From Umezawaea beigongshangensis (lineage in GTDB: Bacteria > Actinomycetota > Actinomycetes > Mycobacteriales > Pseudonocardiaceae): DNA of 64,000 bases. Below, one piece after another: positions 16,836-26,422 of this stretch. The DNA is taken from contig NZ_JAEIOJ010000003.1 in assembly GCF_016464305.1 (NCBI RefSeq), positions 533,726-597,725 of the forward strand. Reading direction: 5' to 3'. Positions within the stretch are counted from its first letter, which is position 1. Each line of letters begins with the position of its first letter. The position numbers and the translations under genes were made by a program. The notes under the pieces were generated by a model. It was not told the origin of the DNA. It worked only from the letters and a program-made list of their open reading frames with translations, and did not search any database.

Positions 16836-18110
16836 GTGGCTGACGAGGTGGACGTGGTCGTCGTCGGTGCCGGACTGGCGGGTCTGAGCGCCGCTGACCT
16901 GCTGTGCGACGCGGGACTCGACGTGGTCCTGCTGGAGGCGGGCGACGAGGTGGGCGGGCGGGTGCGCACCGATCGGGTGGACGGGTTCCTGCTCGACCGC
17001 GGGTTCCAGATCGTGCTGCCCGGCTACCCGGAACTCGCGCGCCGGGTCGACCTGGAGGCGCTGCGGCTGCGGCCGTTCACCCGCGGCGCGTTCGTCCACT
17101 CGCGCGGGCGCCGCTTCCTGCTCGCCGACCCGCGCGAGGGCGGGACGGCCCTGCGCGGTCTCGCCGGACAGGGCGTGCTGGGTGCGCGCGACCTCGCCGC
17201 GCTCGCCGGACTGTCCGCCAGGGACCTGCTCGCCCCCGCCTCGGCGATCCTGGGCGGCACCGACCGCACGACCCGCCACGAGCTGAGCCGCTGGGGCGTC
17301 TCCGCCGCCGCCGTGAACTCCGTGCTGCGGCCGTTCCTCGCGGGTGTGTTCCTGGAGGCCGACCTGACCACGTCGTCGCGGTTCTTCCACCTCGTGTGGC
17401 GCAGCTTCGCCCGCGGTGGCGCGGCGCTGCCCGACGAGGGGGTGGGCGCGCTGCCCCGCCAGTTCGCCGCGCGCCTGCCCGCGGGCGTGCTGCGCCTGCG
17501 CTCGCCGGTGACCGCCGTGCGGACGGGGAGGGCCGACCTCGCCGACGGGACGCGGATCGCGGCGCGCGCCGTGGTCGTCGCCACCGACGGCGGCACCGCC
17601 GCGTCCCTGCTGCCCGGCGTGCCAGCGCCCGTGTGGCACGGCGTCACCACCTGGTACTTCACCACGCCCGAGCCTCCGCTGAACCGGCCCGCGCTGCTGG
17701 TGGACGGTGACGGCGGGCCGGTCGTGAACACCGCGGTGCTCTCGGTGGTCGCGCCGTCGTACGCGCCGCCGGGACACGCGCTCGTGCAGGCCTCCGCGCT
17801 CGGCGCCGACGATCTCACGACCGAAACCGAAGTCCGAAGAGGACTGTCCACCCTGTACGGGACGGACACGCGGAACTGGGAACTGGTGGCACGGCGGGCG
17901 ATCCCGCGCGCGGTGCCCGCGATGCCCGCGCCGCACCCCTTCCGCAGACCCGTCCGGTTCGGCGACGGCCGCTACGTGTGCGGAGACCACCGCGACACCG
18001 CGTCCACGCAGGGCGCGCTGTTCTCCGGCGCCCGCGCGGCGCGCGCGGTGCTGGCCGACCTGGGCCGAGCCGGTCGCGGCGGCCCGCGTCCCCGCACGAC
18101 TTCGCCCTGA
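16836..18110 (+). CDS. FAD-dependent amine-oxidase / protoporphyrinogen-oxidase-like flavoprotein
   Basis: 424 residues. The N-terminal FAD-binding fingerprint is VVVVGAGLAGLSAADLL, ending with an acidic strand (VLLEAGDEVGGRV), and the C-terminal FAD segment is VCGDHRDTASTQGALFSGARAA. The family includes phytoene desaturases, protoporphyrinogen oxidases and monoamine oxidases. Position next to a LitR-like repressor, and 4 kb from no known crt gene, suggests a light-controlled redox enzyme, but the substrate is unknown. GTG 16836 gives the normal short N-terminus; a GTG at 16800 would add 12 residues. Confidence 0.85.
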   Translation: MADEVDVVVVGAGLAGLSAADLLCDAGLDVVLLEAGDEVGGRVRTDRVDGFLLDRGFQIVLPGYPELARRVDLEALRLRPFTRGAFVHSRGRRFLLADPREGGTALRGLAGQGVLGARDLAALAGLSARDLLAPASAILGGTDRTTRHELSRWGVSAAAVNSVLRPFLAGVFLEADLTTSSRFFHLVWRSFARGGAALPDEGVGALPRQFAARLPAGVLRLRSPVTAVRTGRADLADGTRIAARAVVVATDGGTAASLLPGVPAPVWHGVTTWYFTTPEPPLNRPALLVDGDGGPVVNTAVLSVVAPSYAPPGHALVQASALGADDLTTETEVRRGLSTLYGTDTRNWELVARRAIPRAVPAMPAPHPFRRPVRFGDGRYVCGDHRDTASTQGALFSGARAARAVLADLGRAGRGGPRPRTTSP

Positions 18111-18173
18111 TCAGGACGGACGTCACGAGGCGGCTCGGTTTTCCGCCGGGTCCACCCGGGTAGCCGAGGCGGC

Positions 18174-18614
18174 ATGGCGGAAGTGAGCACGGAGATCCTC
18201 ACCTCGGCGGAACGGGTGTGGGAGGTGATCGCGGACGGCTGGTCCTACGCGGGCTGGGTCGTCGGCGCCTCCCACATCCGCCAGGTGGACGAGGGGTGGC
18301 CCGCGCTCGGCACGCGCATCCACCACAGCATCGGCTTCTGGCCCGTGGAGATCGAGGACACCACCGAGGTCAAGGCGGTCGAGCCGCTGCGGATGATCGA
18401 GCTCGACGCGCGGATGTGGCCGGTCGGCGCCGCGGTCGTCCGGCTCGAACTGCACCCCGTCGCCCCCGACCGCACCAGGGTGCGGATGATCGAGCGGATC
18501 ACCCGCGGCCCGGCGACGGTGCTGCCGAAGACCGTGCAGGACGTGCTGTTCCCCCCGCGCAACCGCGCGGCGCTCGCCCGGCTGGCCGACCTCGCGGTGC
18601 GCCGCCAGCGCTGA
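18174..18614 (+). CDS. SRPBCC (START-like / polyketide cyclase) family protein
   Basis: 146 residues with the helix-grip pattern: STEILTSAERVWEVIADGWSYAGWVVGASHIRQVD at the N-terminus, a central sheet (HHSIGFWPVEIED), and a long C-terminal helix. Proteins of this fold bind hydrophobic ligands. It lies 63 bp behind the flavoprotein on the same strand and 16 bp from a convergent second flavoprotein, suggesting a shared pathway with lipophilic substrates. The ligand is not predictable. Confidence 0.8.
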   Translation: MAEVSTEILTSAERVWEVIADGWSYAGWVVGASHIRQVDEGWPALGTRIHHSIGFWPVEIEDTTEVKAVEPLRMIELDARMWPVGAAVVRLELHPVAPDRTRVRMIERITRGPATVLPKTVQDVLFPPRNRAALARLADLAVRRQR

Positions 18615-18630
18615 GCGCCGCGCTCGGCCT

Positions 18631-20226
18631 TCAGCGGTAGATCGCCCGCTGAAGGCCCTGCACCACCGCGCGGTAGCCGCCCCCGACGACGCCGTCGCGG
18701 ACCAGGGCGGCCCGCGCGGCGTTCGCGCCGGCCGACCCGTGCACACCCCCGCCGGGGTGCGCCGAGGAGCTGGCCAGGAACAGCCGGTCGATCGGCGTGT
18801 CCGGCCGGGACAGGCCGGGCACCGGCCGGAACACCAGCTGCTGGTGGATCGCCGCCGTGCCCGAGTTGATCGCCCCGTCCACCAGGTTCGGGTTCATCGA
18901 CTGGATCTCGGCCGGGCCGTTGACCACGCGGCCGACGATGCTCTCGCGGAACCCCGGCGCGTGCTGCTCCACCACCTGCTCGATGCGGTCCGCCCTGCGC
19001 CGCAACCGGTCCGCCGTCCAGCGCTCACCGCGCGGCACGTGCGTGTAGGCCCACACCGACTCGGTGCCCTCCGGCGACCGGGTGGGGTCCGTCGTCGTCA
19101 TCTGGCCCAGCAGCAGGAACGGCGTGCGCGGCACCCGGCCGCACGCCAGGTCGTTGCCGACGCCCGCCAGTCCGTTGAAGTCCGCGCCGAGGTGCACGGT
19201 GCCCGCGCCGCGCGCCTGTGGCGCGGTCCACGGGATCGGCCGGGACAGCGCCCAGTCGACCTTGATCGTCGCGTCGTCCCACTCGAACTTCGCCAGGTCG
19301 TCGACGAGCCGGGACGGCAGCGCGTCCGCGCCCACCAGCCCCAGGTACAGCGCCGGGGCGTTGACGTCGGCGAGCACCGCCCGGCGCGCGCGCACGTCCA
19401 CGCCGTGCGCGTCCCGCACGCCCAGCGCCAGCCCGCGCGCCGTGAGGACCTTCACCACGGGCCGTCCGCACTCGACCCGGCCGCCGCGGTCCTCCAGCCG
19501 TCGCACCAGCGCTGCCGTGAGCTGCCCCGCGCCGCCCTCCGGCACGGGGAACCCGACGTCCTGGCCGAGCATCGCGAGCAGCCAGCCGAACACGGCGCTG
19601 CCCGACTGGTCCGGGCCGAGGTCGGTGTGCATCGCGTTGCCCGCGAGCAGCAGCCGCGCGCCCTCGCCGGTGTAGCGCTCGTCGGCGTAGGCCCGCACGG
19701 ACTGCGTCAGCGTGCGGGCGAAGCGCAGCGCCCCACCGGCACCCAGCGTCCGCAGCAGCCGCCCACCGGCCCGCACGGGCGGGAACGGCCGCAGCAGCGC
19801 CTCCAGCAGGTCGTCGCGGAGCCGCCGCCACTCCGCCACGTCGGCGCGCCACGCGTCGGCGTCACCCGGCGCGAAGGTCGCGACGGACGCGACGGTGCGC
19901 TCCAGGTCCCGCGACAGCAGCACCGCGCGGTCGTCGGGCAGCACGTGCGCCAGCACCTCCGGCGCGTGCCGCCAGCGCAGGCCGTACCGCTCCAGCTCCA
20001 GCTCCCGCATCACCGGTGATCCGGCTCCGAGCGGGTAGAACGCGCTGAACAGGTCGTTGTGGTAGCCGGGGGCGGTGTTCTGCGTCGTGCGCACCGCGCC
20101 GCCCGGCTCGTCGGACGCCTCCAGCACGAGCACCCGCCACCCCGCGTCCGCGAGCACGTTCGCCGCGACCAGACCGTTGGGACCGGACCCCACCACCACC
20201 GCGTCTGCGTCCGCGTCTGCGCTCAC
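18631..20226 (-). CDS. Phytoene desaturase-like / PYROXD2-like FAD oxidoreductase
   Basis: 531 residues. N-terminal FAD motif AVVVGSGPNGLVAANVLA with the acidic VLEASDEPGG, and the C-terminal FAD motif HPGGGVHGSAGANAARAAL typical of the CrtI/PYROXD2 group. Length matches that group. GTG 20226 follows AGGGAC. The first residues are an Ala-Asp alternation encoded by a short direct repeat. It is probably not a classical carotenoid desaturase, since no crtB or crtE is near, but it shares the fold and the LitR neighbourhood. Confidence 0.85.
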   Translation of the reverse strand: MSADADADAVVVGSGPNGLVAANVLADAGWRVLVLEASDEPGGAVRTTQNTAPGYHNDLFSAFYPLGAGSPVMRELELERYGLRWRHAPEVLAHVLPDDRAVLLSRDLERTVASVATFAPGDADAWRADVAEWRRLRDDLLEALLRPFPPVRAGGRLLRTLGAGGALRFARTLTQSVRAYADERYTGEGARLLLAGNAMHTDLGPDQSGSAVFGWLLAMLGQDVGFPVPEGGAGQLTAALVRRLEDRGGRVECGRPVVKVLTARGLALGVRDAHGVDVRARRAVLADVNAPALYLGLVGADALPSRLVDDLAKFEWDDATIKVDWALSRPIPWTAPQARGAGTVHLGADFNGLAGVGNDLACGRVPRTPFLLLGQMTTTDPTRSPEGTESVWAYTHVPRGERWTADRLRRRADRIEQVVEQHAPGFRESIVGRVVNGPAEIQSMNPNLVDGAINSGTAAIHQQLVFRPVPGLSRPDTPIDRLFLASSSAHPGGGVHGSAGANAARAALVRDGVVGGGYRAVVQGLQRAIYR

Positions 20227-20301
20227 GCCACGTCCCTTCGTCGCTCGCCCCGACCGGGGGCACGTTTCTCCCTCCGTACCCCCGGACGAGCGATGACAAC
20301 C

Positions 20302-22680
20302 TCAGCTTCCCCGCAGACCCGCCCTGCGCAGGGCGTCGGCCATCGCGCCGCCGCCGAACCCGGACCCGGAGCCGCCGCCGGAACCGCCGGAGCGCCCGCC
20401 CGACCGCTGCGGCTGCTGACCCCGGCCACCCCGGTCGCCGCCACCGCCGCCTCGGCCGCCGCGCTCGCCCCCGCCGCCCCGGTTCTGCTTCGCGGGCTTG
20501 CCCGGCTCGTCCTGCAACCGCAGGGTCAGGCCGATGCGCTTGCGGTCGACGTCGACCTCCAGCACCTTCACCTTCACCACGTCGCCGGACTTCACGACGT
20601 CGCGCGGGTCCTTCACGAAGGTGTTCGACAACGCCGAGATGTGCACGAGACCGTCCTGGTGCACGCCGACGTCGACGAACGCGCCGAACGCGGCCACGTT
20701 CGTCACGACGCCCTCCAGCACCATGCCGGGCTCCAGGTCGCCGATCTTCTCGACGCCCTCGGCGAAGGTCGCCGTCGTGAACGCCGGACGCGGGTCGCGG
20801 CCCGGCTTCTCCAGCTCCTTGAGGATGTCGGTGACCGTGGGCAGGCCGACCGAGTCGTCGACGAACTCGGCGGGACGCAGCGAGCGCAGCACCGAGCTGT
20901 TGCCGATCAGCGACTCGACGCCCGTCCCCGCCCGCTCCAGGATGCGGTGCACGACCGGGTAGGACTCCGGGTGCACGCTGGAGGAGTCGAGCGGGTTCTC
21001 GCCGTCCCGGATGCGCAGGAAGCCCGCGCACTGCTCGAACGCCTTCGGACCGAGGCGCGGCACGTCCTTGAGCGCCCGGCGCGAGCGGAACGGGCCGTTC
21101 GCGTCGCGGTGCAGCACGATGTTCTCCGCGAGGCCGGTGCTGATGCCGGAGACGCGGGTCAGCAGCGGCGCGGAGGCGGTGTTGACGTCGACGCCGACGG
21201 CGTTCACGCAGTCCTCGACCACGGCGTCCAGCGACCGCGACAGCTTCGACTCCGACAGGTCGTGCTGGTACTGCCCCACGCCGATCGACTTCGGATCGAT
21301 CTTCACCAGCTCGGCCAGCGGGTCCTGGAGGCGGCGGGCGATCGACACCGCGCCGCGGATCGACACGTCGAGGTCGGGCAGCTCCTGCGAGGCGAACGCC
21401 GACGCCGAGTAGACCGACGCCCCGGCCTCGGACACGACCGCCTTCGTCACCTTCAGCTCCGGGTGCCGCTTGATCAGGTCGGTGGCCAGCCGGTCGGTCT
21501 CGCGGGACGCGGTGCCGTTGCCGATGGCGATCAGCTCGACCGAGTGGGCCTTCGCGAGCCGCGCCAGCGTGGCGATCGACTCGTCCCAGCGGTTCGCCGG
21601 CACGTGCGGGTAGATCGTCTCGTGCGCGACGACCTTGCCGGTCGCGTCGACCACGGCGACCTTCACGCCGGTGCGGAAACCGGGGTCCAGGCCCATCGTC
21701 GCGCGGGTGCCGGCGGGAGCGGCGAGCAGCAGGTCGCGCAGGTTCGTGGCGAACACGCGCACCGCCTCGTCCTCCGCGGCCTGGCGCAGCCGCGAGCGCA
21801 GGTCGATGCCGAGGTGCACGAGGACGCGCGTGCGCCACGCCCAGCGGACGGTGTCGGAGAGCCAGCGGTCGGCCGGGCGGCCCAGGTCGGCCACGCCGAA
21901 GCGCTGCGCGATCCGCGTCTCGTAGGAGCTGGGGCCGTCCTCGGCGGTGTCGTCGGACTCCGGCTCCAGGACGAGGTCGAGCACCCCCTCCTTCTCGCCG
22001 CGGAACATCGCGAGCACGCGGTGCGAGGGCAGCGTGGTGAACGGCTCGGAGAAGTCGAAGTAGTCGGAGAACTTCGCGCCCTGCGCCTCCTCGCCCTGGC
22101 GGACCTTCGCCACCAGGCGGCCGCGCGACCACACGGTCTCGCGCAGCTCGCCGATGAGGTCGCCGTCCTCGCCGAAGCGCTCCACGAGGATCGCGCGGGC
22201 GCCCTGGAGCGCGGCGGCGGCGTCGGCGACGTCCCCGCCCGCGTCGACGAAGGTCTCCGCGAGCGCGCGGGGGTCCTGCGACGGGTCGGCCAGCAGCGTG
22301 TCCGCCAGCGGTTCGAGCCCGGCCTCGCGCGCGATCTGGGCCTTGGTGCGGCGCTTGGGCTTGAACGGCAGGTAGAGGTCCTCCAGCCGCGCCTTGGAGT
22401 CGGCGGCGCGGATCTGGGCCTCCAGGGCGTCGTCCAGCTTGCCCTGCGATCGGACCGAGTCGAGGACGGCGGTGCGCCGGTCCTCCAGCTCCCGCAGGTA
22501 GCCGAGGCGCTCCTCCAGCGTGCGGAGCTGCGCGTCGTCGAGCGTGCCGGTGGCCTCCTTGCGGTAGCGGGCGATGAACGGCACGGTCGCGCCGCCGTCG
22601 AGCAGCTCCACCGCCGCCGTCACCTGGTTCGCGCGCACACCGAGCTCGTCGGCGATCCTCTGGTCAATGGACGTCGTCAC
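20302..22680 (-). CDS. tex: Tex-family S1 RNA-binding protein
   Basis: A 792-residue cytoplasmic nucleic-acid-binding protein. Order: Tex N-terminal helices ([13 protein letters not shown]), HtH region, YqgF/RNase-H-like fold ([17 protein letters not shown]), helix-hairpin-helix pair ([14 protein letters not shown]), and an S1 domain ([29 protein letters not shown]). The C-terminal 70 residues are an added Gly/Arg/Ser-rich tail ending [13 protein letters not shown], common in actinobacterial Tex. Tex proteins are linked to transcription elongation and RNA surveillance. GTG 22680 has no clear ribosome site. Separated from the upstream peptidase gene by a very strong hairpin. Confidence 0.95.
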   Translation of the reverse strand: MTTSIDQRIADELGVRANQVTAAVELLDGGATVPFIARYRKEATGTLDDAQLRTLEERLGYLRELEDRRTAVLDSVRSQGKLDDALEAQIRAADSKARLEDLYLPFKPKRRTKAQIAREAGLEPLADTLLADPSQDPRALAETFVDAGGDVADAAAALQGARAILVERFGEDGDLIGELRETVWSRGRLVAKVRQGEEAQGAKFSDYFDFSEPFTTLPSHRVLAMFRGEKEGVLDLVLEPESDDTAEDGPSSYETRIAQRFGVADLGRPADRWLSDTVRWAWRTRVLVHLGIDLRSRLRQAAEDEAVRVFATNLRDLLLAAPAGTRATMGLDPGFRTGVKVAVVDATGKVVAHETIYPHVPANRWDESIATLARLAKAHSVELIAIGNGTASRETDRLATDLIKRHPELKVTKAVVSEAGASVYSASAFASQELPDLDVSIRGAVSIARRLQDPLAELVKIDPKSIGVGQYQHDLSESKLSRSLDAVVEDCVNAVGVDVNTASAPLLTRVSGISTGLAENIVLHRDANGPFRSRRALKDVPRLGPKAFEQCAGFLRIRDGENPLDSSSVHPESYPVVHRILERAGTGVESLIGNSSVLRSLRPAEFVDDSVGLPTVTDILKELEKPGRDPRPAFTTATFAEGVEKIGDLEPGMVLEGVVTNVAAFGAFVDVGVHQDGLVHISALSNTFVKDPRDVVKSGDVVKVKVLEVDVDRKRIGLTLRLQDEPGKPAKQNRGGGGERGGRGGGGGDRGGRGQQPQRSGGRSGGSGGGSGSGFGGGAMADALRRAGLRGS

Positions 22681-22762
22681 GGGCTGGCATTCTGCCGGTG
22701 GGGTCCGACGCTTCCGGACGGCGGGGGCACCGCATCACCTGATCGTGCGCGTGCGAACGGAC

Positions 22763-22808
22763 GCGCCGCGCGGCGACCGACTTCCCCTGGTCGGTCGCCG
22801 CGCGGCGC
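22763..22808 (-). terminator. Very strong 19-bp hairpin terminator
   Basis: A perfect 19-bp stem (22763-22781 with 22790-22808) flanks the 8-nt loop TTCCCCTG. It lies 15 bp downstream of the peptidase stop on the minus strand and upstream of tex, so it should end the peptidase transcript. Confidence 0.8.
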
Positions 22809-22822
22809 GGTCCGCGGCCGGG

Positions 22823-24280
22823 CTACCCCTGCGCCCGGACCTCGGCGGCGCACGCGAGGTCGCGCGCAGGACGCGGCCCGCCGAGCAGGTAGTCCGTCAC
22901 CCGGTCGTTCGCGCAGGTGTTCCCGCCCAGCACGTAGGCGCCGTGACCGCCCTGGTCGACGGTGACCATCGCCGCCCGGTCGCCGAACGCCCGGCGCAGG
23001 GTCCGCGCCCCGGCCAGTGGCGTGGCGGGGTCGCGCTCGTTCTGCACCATCAGCACGGTGCGCGGTCCCCGGTCGGAGATCCGCACCGGCGGCTCGACGG
23101 GGTCGGGCCAGAAGGCGCAGGGCTGGACGTTGGCCCCGGCCGCGCCGAACAGCGGGTAGCGGACGCGGTCGACGGCGACGTTGCGCTGGTAGGTCTCCAC
23201 CGACGTGGGCCAGCGGGAGTCGGCGCAGATCACGTGCAGGCGGCTGGAGACCAGGTTCTCCAGGTCCACGCCGGGGAGTTCCGGCAGCTCCGGCAGCGGC
23301 ACGTTCGTGTCGACCGCCCTCCAGATCGCGGCCAGCGTGCCGAACGCGGCGTCGCTGTAGGTGAAGACGAACGAGAGCATCCGGAACTGCGGACCGGTCA
23401 ACCCCTGAACCGGTGCCTCGTCGAGGCGACCGGCGAGGTCGAAGTACTTCGCGCGCACCTGCTGCGGCGTGCTGCCCAGGCCGAGGTCGGGGCGGGCCGC
23501 CACCCACGTCGCGAAGTCGGGGAACCTGTCCTCCATTCCGCGGCCGTACCTGCGGTTGGCGTCGACGTCCCAGCCGCCGGCGCCGAGGTTGCTGTCGAGC
23601 ACGACGCGGTCGGTGGTCCGCGGGAACAGCGTCGTGTACACCGCGCCCAGGTGGGTGCCGTAGGAGTAGCCGAGGAACGACGCCGTGCGCTCACCCAGCG
23701 CGGCGCGGACCCTGTCCAGGTCGCGGGCGGTGTTCGCGGTGCTGATGTGCGGCAGCATCCAGGCCGTCGAGGACGCGGCGCACTGCTGCGCGATCTTCTT
23801 CGTCTCCTCGGCCCACTCCCGCACGTCGGCGGGCGTCACGGCGTACGGCGGGACGCTGCCCGCGGCCTGCTGCTCCTCCGTCAGGTCGCACGTCACCGGT
23901 GTGCTGTGGCCGATCCCGCGCCCGTCGACGCCGATCACGTCGTAGGCGTCGAGCACGCTCTGCGGCAGGCCGAAGGCCTTCAGCTCGGCCGGGAACATCA
24001 GGCCGGGGCTCGGTCCACCGGGGTTGGTCAGCAGGACGCCCCGGCGCTTCTCCGGGTTCGTGCTGGCCAGGCGCGAGATCGTCAGCTCGATCGTGCGTCC
24101 CTCCGGTTCGGCGTGGTCCAGCGGCACCTCGACGGTCGCGCACTCCAGGTCCGGCGCGGTGACGGCCTGCGGGCACCCGCCCCACGTCACGGTGCCGACC
24201 GGCGCCGGAGCAGCCGAGGAGACCCCCGGCACCACCAGCGCCACCACCGCGGCCACGACCGCGGACGTCGTCCTTCGCAC
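22823..24280 (-). CDS. Secreted alpha/beta-hydrolase of the TAP (tripeptidyl aminopeptidase) type
   Basis: 485 residues, with a Sec signal peptide in the first 25 residues (TTSAVVAAVVALVVPGVSSA). The S33/TAP fold has the nucleophile in FLGYSYGTHLG, the acid in NERDPATPL and the His in DQGGHGAYVLGG. An oxyanion-type TNPGGPSPG precedes them. Related Streptomyces SlpD/SlpE and TAP enzymes trim N-terminal peptides extracellularly. GTG 24280 has a full AGGAGGTG ribosome site 7 nt upstream, so the longer frame to 24313 is not used. Confidence 0.92.
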   Translation of the reverse strand: MRRTTSAVVAAVVALVVPGVSSAAPAPVGTVTWGGCPQAVTAPDLECATVEVPLDHAEPEGRTIELTISRLASTNPEKRRGVLLTNPGGPSPGLMFPAELKAFGLPQSVLDAYDVIGVDGRGIGHSTPVTCDLTEEQQAAGSVPPYAVTPADVREWAEETKKIAQQCAASSTAWMLPHISTANTARDLDRVRAALGERTASFLGYSYGTHLGAVYTTLFPRTTDRVVLDSNLGAGGWDVDANRRYGRGMEDRFPDFATWVAARPDLGLGSTPQQVRAKYFDLAGRLDEAPVQGLTGPQFRMLSFVFTYSDAAFGTLAAIWRAVDTNVPLPELPELPGVDLENLVSSRLHVICADSRWPTSVETYQRNVAVDRVRYPLFGAAGANVQPCAFWPDPVEPPVRISDRGPRTVLMVQNERDPATPLAGARTLRRAFGDRAAMVTVDQGGHGAYVLGGNTCANDRVTDYLLGGPRPARDLACAAEVRAQG

Positions 24281-24336
24281 GTGCGAACACCTCCTGGTGG
24301 CGTGACACGGCACGCCCTGGTCGACAGATGGGAGAA

Positions 24337-25053
24337 CTAGCTGTTCAGACGGACGAGAACGTCGATCTGAGCGGTGTTGTAGAGCTCGGCGACGACCTCG
24401 CCGATCGTGCGCCCGGCGAGCGCTTCGCCCCGCGGCGCACCGGCCAGCACGCTGGTCGCGTCCGGGAAGATCCCGCGCAACCTCTCCACGACCGGGAGCT
24501 CGCGCATCCGGTCGGCCAGGTGTTGCCGGGTCCGCTCGTCCGCGTCGGCGGGCAGGTCGTCGAACTCGGCCTCCACCGGGTCCTGCTCGTACCCCCGCAG
24601 CGCCTCGGCGTACGCGGACAGCTTCTCCGGCGCGATCAGCCGTGCCAGCACCACGGCGAACGAGCGGTCCGCCGTGGACGGTGTCGCGTCGGCGATCACC
24701 CGCGCCACGTCCGGCGGCAGGGCGATCAGCACCTCCTGGTCCAGGACCAGGGCGAGTTCGGCCCGCACCCCCTGGAGGTGTTCGACGGTCGCGGCCAGTT
24801 CGGCGTCCAGCTCGCGCAACGCTTCACGGGGGTGGTCGTCGACGTCGCCCAGCTCCGCGACCTGCGCCAGCGACAGCCCGAGACCGGTCAGGCGCTTGAC
24901 GTGCAGCACCCGGACGAGGTGGGGCACGCCGTAGCTCTTGTAGCCGTTGGCCCGGCGCTCGGGCTCCGCGAGCAGGCCCACCTCGTGGTAGTGCCGGATC
25001 GTGCGCAGCGTGGTGCCGGCGAGCTCCGCGAGCTGCCTGGTGCTCCACCCCAC
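24337..25053 (-). CDS. MerR-family transcriptional regulator
   Basis: 238 residues. The N-terminal MerR helix-turn-helix (STRQLAELAGTTLRTIRHYHEVGLL) and wing (RRANGYKSYG) are followed by the dimerisation helix (RVLHVKRLTGLGLSLAQVAEL) and a C-terminal domain of about 130 residues without obvious metal or drug motifs. GTG 25053 is preceded by GGAGGGGG. It lies upstream of the secreted peptidase on the same strand (56 bp) and divergent from a hydrolase gene; either could be its target. Confidence 0.88.
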   Translation of the reverse strand: MGWSTRQLAELAGTTLRTIRHYHEVGLLAEPERRANGYKSYGVPHLVRVLHVKRLTGLGLSLAQVAELGDVDDHPREALRELDAELAATVEHLQGVRAELALVLDQEVLIALPPDVARVIADATPSTADRSFAVVLARLIAPEKLSAYAEALRGYEQDPVEAEFDDLPADADERTRQHLADRMRELPVVERLRGIFPDATSVLAGAPRGEALAGRTIGEVVAELYNTAQIDVLVRLNS

Positions 25054-25372
25054 GACGTGTCCCCCTCCGGTCTCCGCGACGTGGTCCCGACGCCGACGAC
25101 ACCCAGTGAAAACCATGCCGCTGCGGCACGGTCAAGCTCGGCGGCGGGACTTCAGACGAAGGAACGATCCCGGAGTCCACCTTCGTCGCGACCCGTCCGC
25201 CGGGCCGAGCCGGCAGGAGCTGACGACGGGGGCGGTGTCGCTGGTCGTGCCGGACCGCGCGTTCCCCGGCCGGACCCCGGCCCCGATCGAGACGTGACGG
25301 TGCTGGCGGTGTGATCGATTCTGAAACACACTGGCAGCGCCGCACGCTCGACGCCGAGCCGGGGAGGTACCC

Positions 25373-26200
25373 GTGCCCAGGACTACGGACCACGTTTCCG
25401 CACCACCCGAGCCCGAGCCGAGAACCTCTCCGCTGCACCTGGTCACCGGGCGGCCTCCGGGGTGGCTGTGGTGCCTCACCGAGCCCACGCGCTGCGTGGT
25501 GGACCTGGGGCAGTTCGCGATGTCGCGGTCGCTGCTGCGCGGTGCGCCCAGCGGCGACGGGCACCCCGTGCTCGTCCTGCCCGGCCTGCTCGCCGGTGAC
25601 AGCGCGACCGCGCCGCTGCGCCGGTTCCTCGCCGGGCTCGGCTACGACGTGCACGGCTGGCGGCTCGGGGCGAACCTCGGTCCCACCGCGCCGGTCGTGC
25701 GCGGCGTGCGCACGCTGCTGCGCGAGCTGACCGACGCGCGCGGCGGCCCGATCAGCCTCGTCGGCTGGAGCCTGGGCGGCATCTTCGCCCGCGAGCTGGC
25801 CCGCGAGGCGCCGGAGCTGGTGCGCCAGGTGATCACGCTGGGCAGCCCGTACGCGATGACCGACCTGCGGCAGACCCGCGCCAAGGAGGTCTACCAGCTG
25901 CTCACCCGGTTCTTCCGGCACGACGTGGAGCACCCGCTGCCCGAGCGGGCGCGGCACCCGGTCCCGGTGCCCGCCACCTCGCTGTACTCGCGCACGGACG
26001 GCATCGTGGCGTGGGAGACGTGCGTCGAGGAGCCGGGACCGCTGCGGGAGAACGTCGCCGTGGCCAGCAGCCACCTGGGTTTCGGCTGCAACACCTCCGT
26101 CATGTGGGTCGTCGCCGACCGCCTCGCGCAGCCGGTGGGCGCGTGGGCGCCGTTCCGCCCGCCGCCCGGCCTCGTCCGGATGTACCCGAAGGCGGCCTGA
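25373..26200 (+). CDS. Alpha/beta-hydrolase, lipase/PGAP1-like
   Basis: 275 residues with no signal peptide. It shows PVLVLPGLLAG (oxyanion region), the nucleophile elbow LVGWSLGGIFA, an Asp in YSRTDGIVAWE and a His in SSHLGFG. It resembles actinobacterial esterases/lipases with PGAP1-like folds. GTG 25373 is preceded by GGGGAGG. Stands alone, divergent from the MerR gene; substrate unknown. Confidence 0.85.
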   Translation: MPRTTDHVSAPPEPEPRTSPLHLVTGRPPGWLWCLTEPTRCVVDLGQFAMSRSLLRGAPSGDGHPVLVLPGLLAGDSATAPLRRFLAGLGYDVHGWRLGANLGPTAPVVRGVRTLLRELTDARGGPISLVGWSLGGIFARELAREAPELVRQVITLGSPYAMTDLRQTRAKEVYQLLTRFFRHDVEHPLPERARHPVPVPATSLYSRTDGIVAWETCVEEPGPLRENVAVASSHLGFGCNTSVMWVVADRLAQPVGAWAPFRPPPGLVRMYPKAA

Positions 26201-26422
26201 CCTCCCGCGCAGCGAGACGAGGGGAGTCGTTCGCTCCCGCGGTGCTGCCCGTGGACGCGTCACCCCCGTCGATCCGCCGCTTCCCGGCGCGCGGCGGTCG
26301 TACGGTGCGGGGACCGGTGGCTCGCGGGCCCCGGCACCGCCCCGGGCGCGGACGGACGCGCTCGGACAGCCGGTGGAACGCGGTCGGACGCGTCGGGGGA
26401 CGCGCCAGCGAGGGGAACGACG

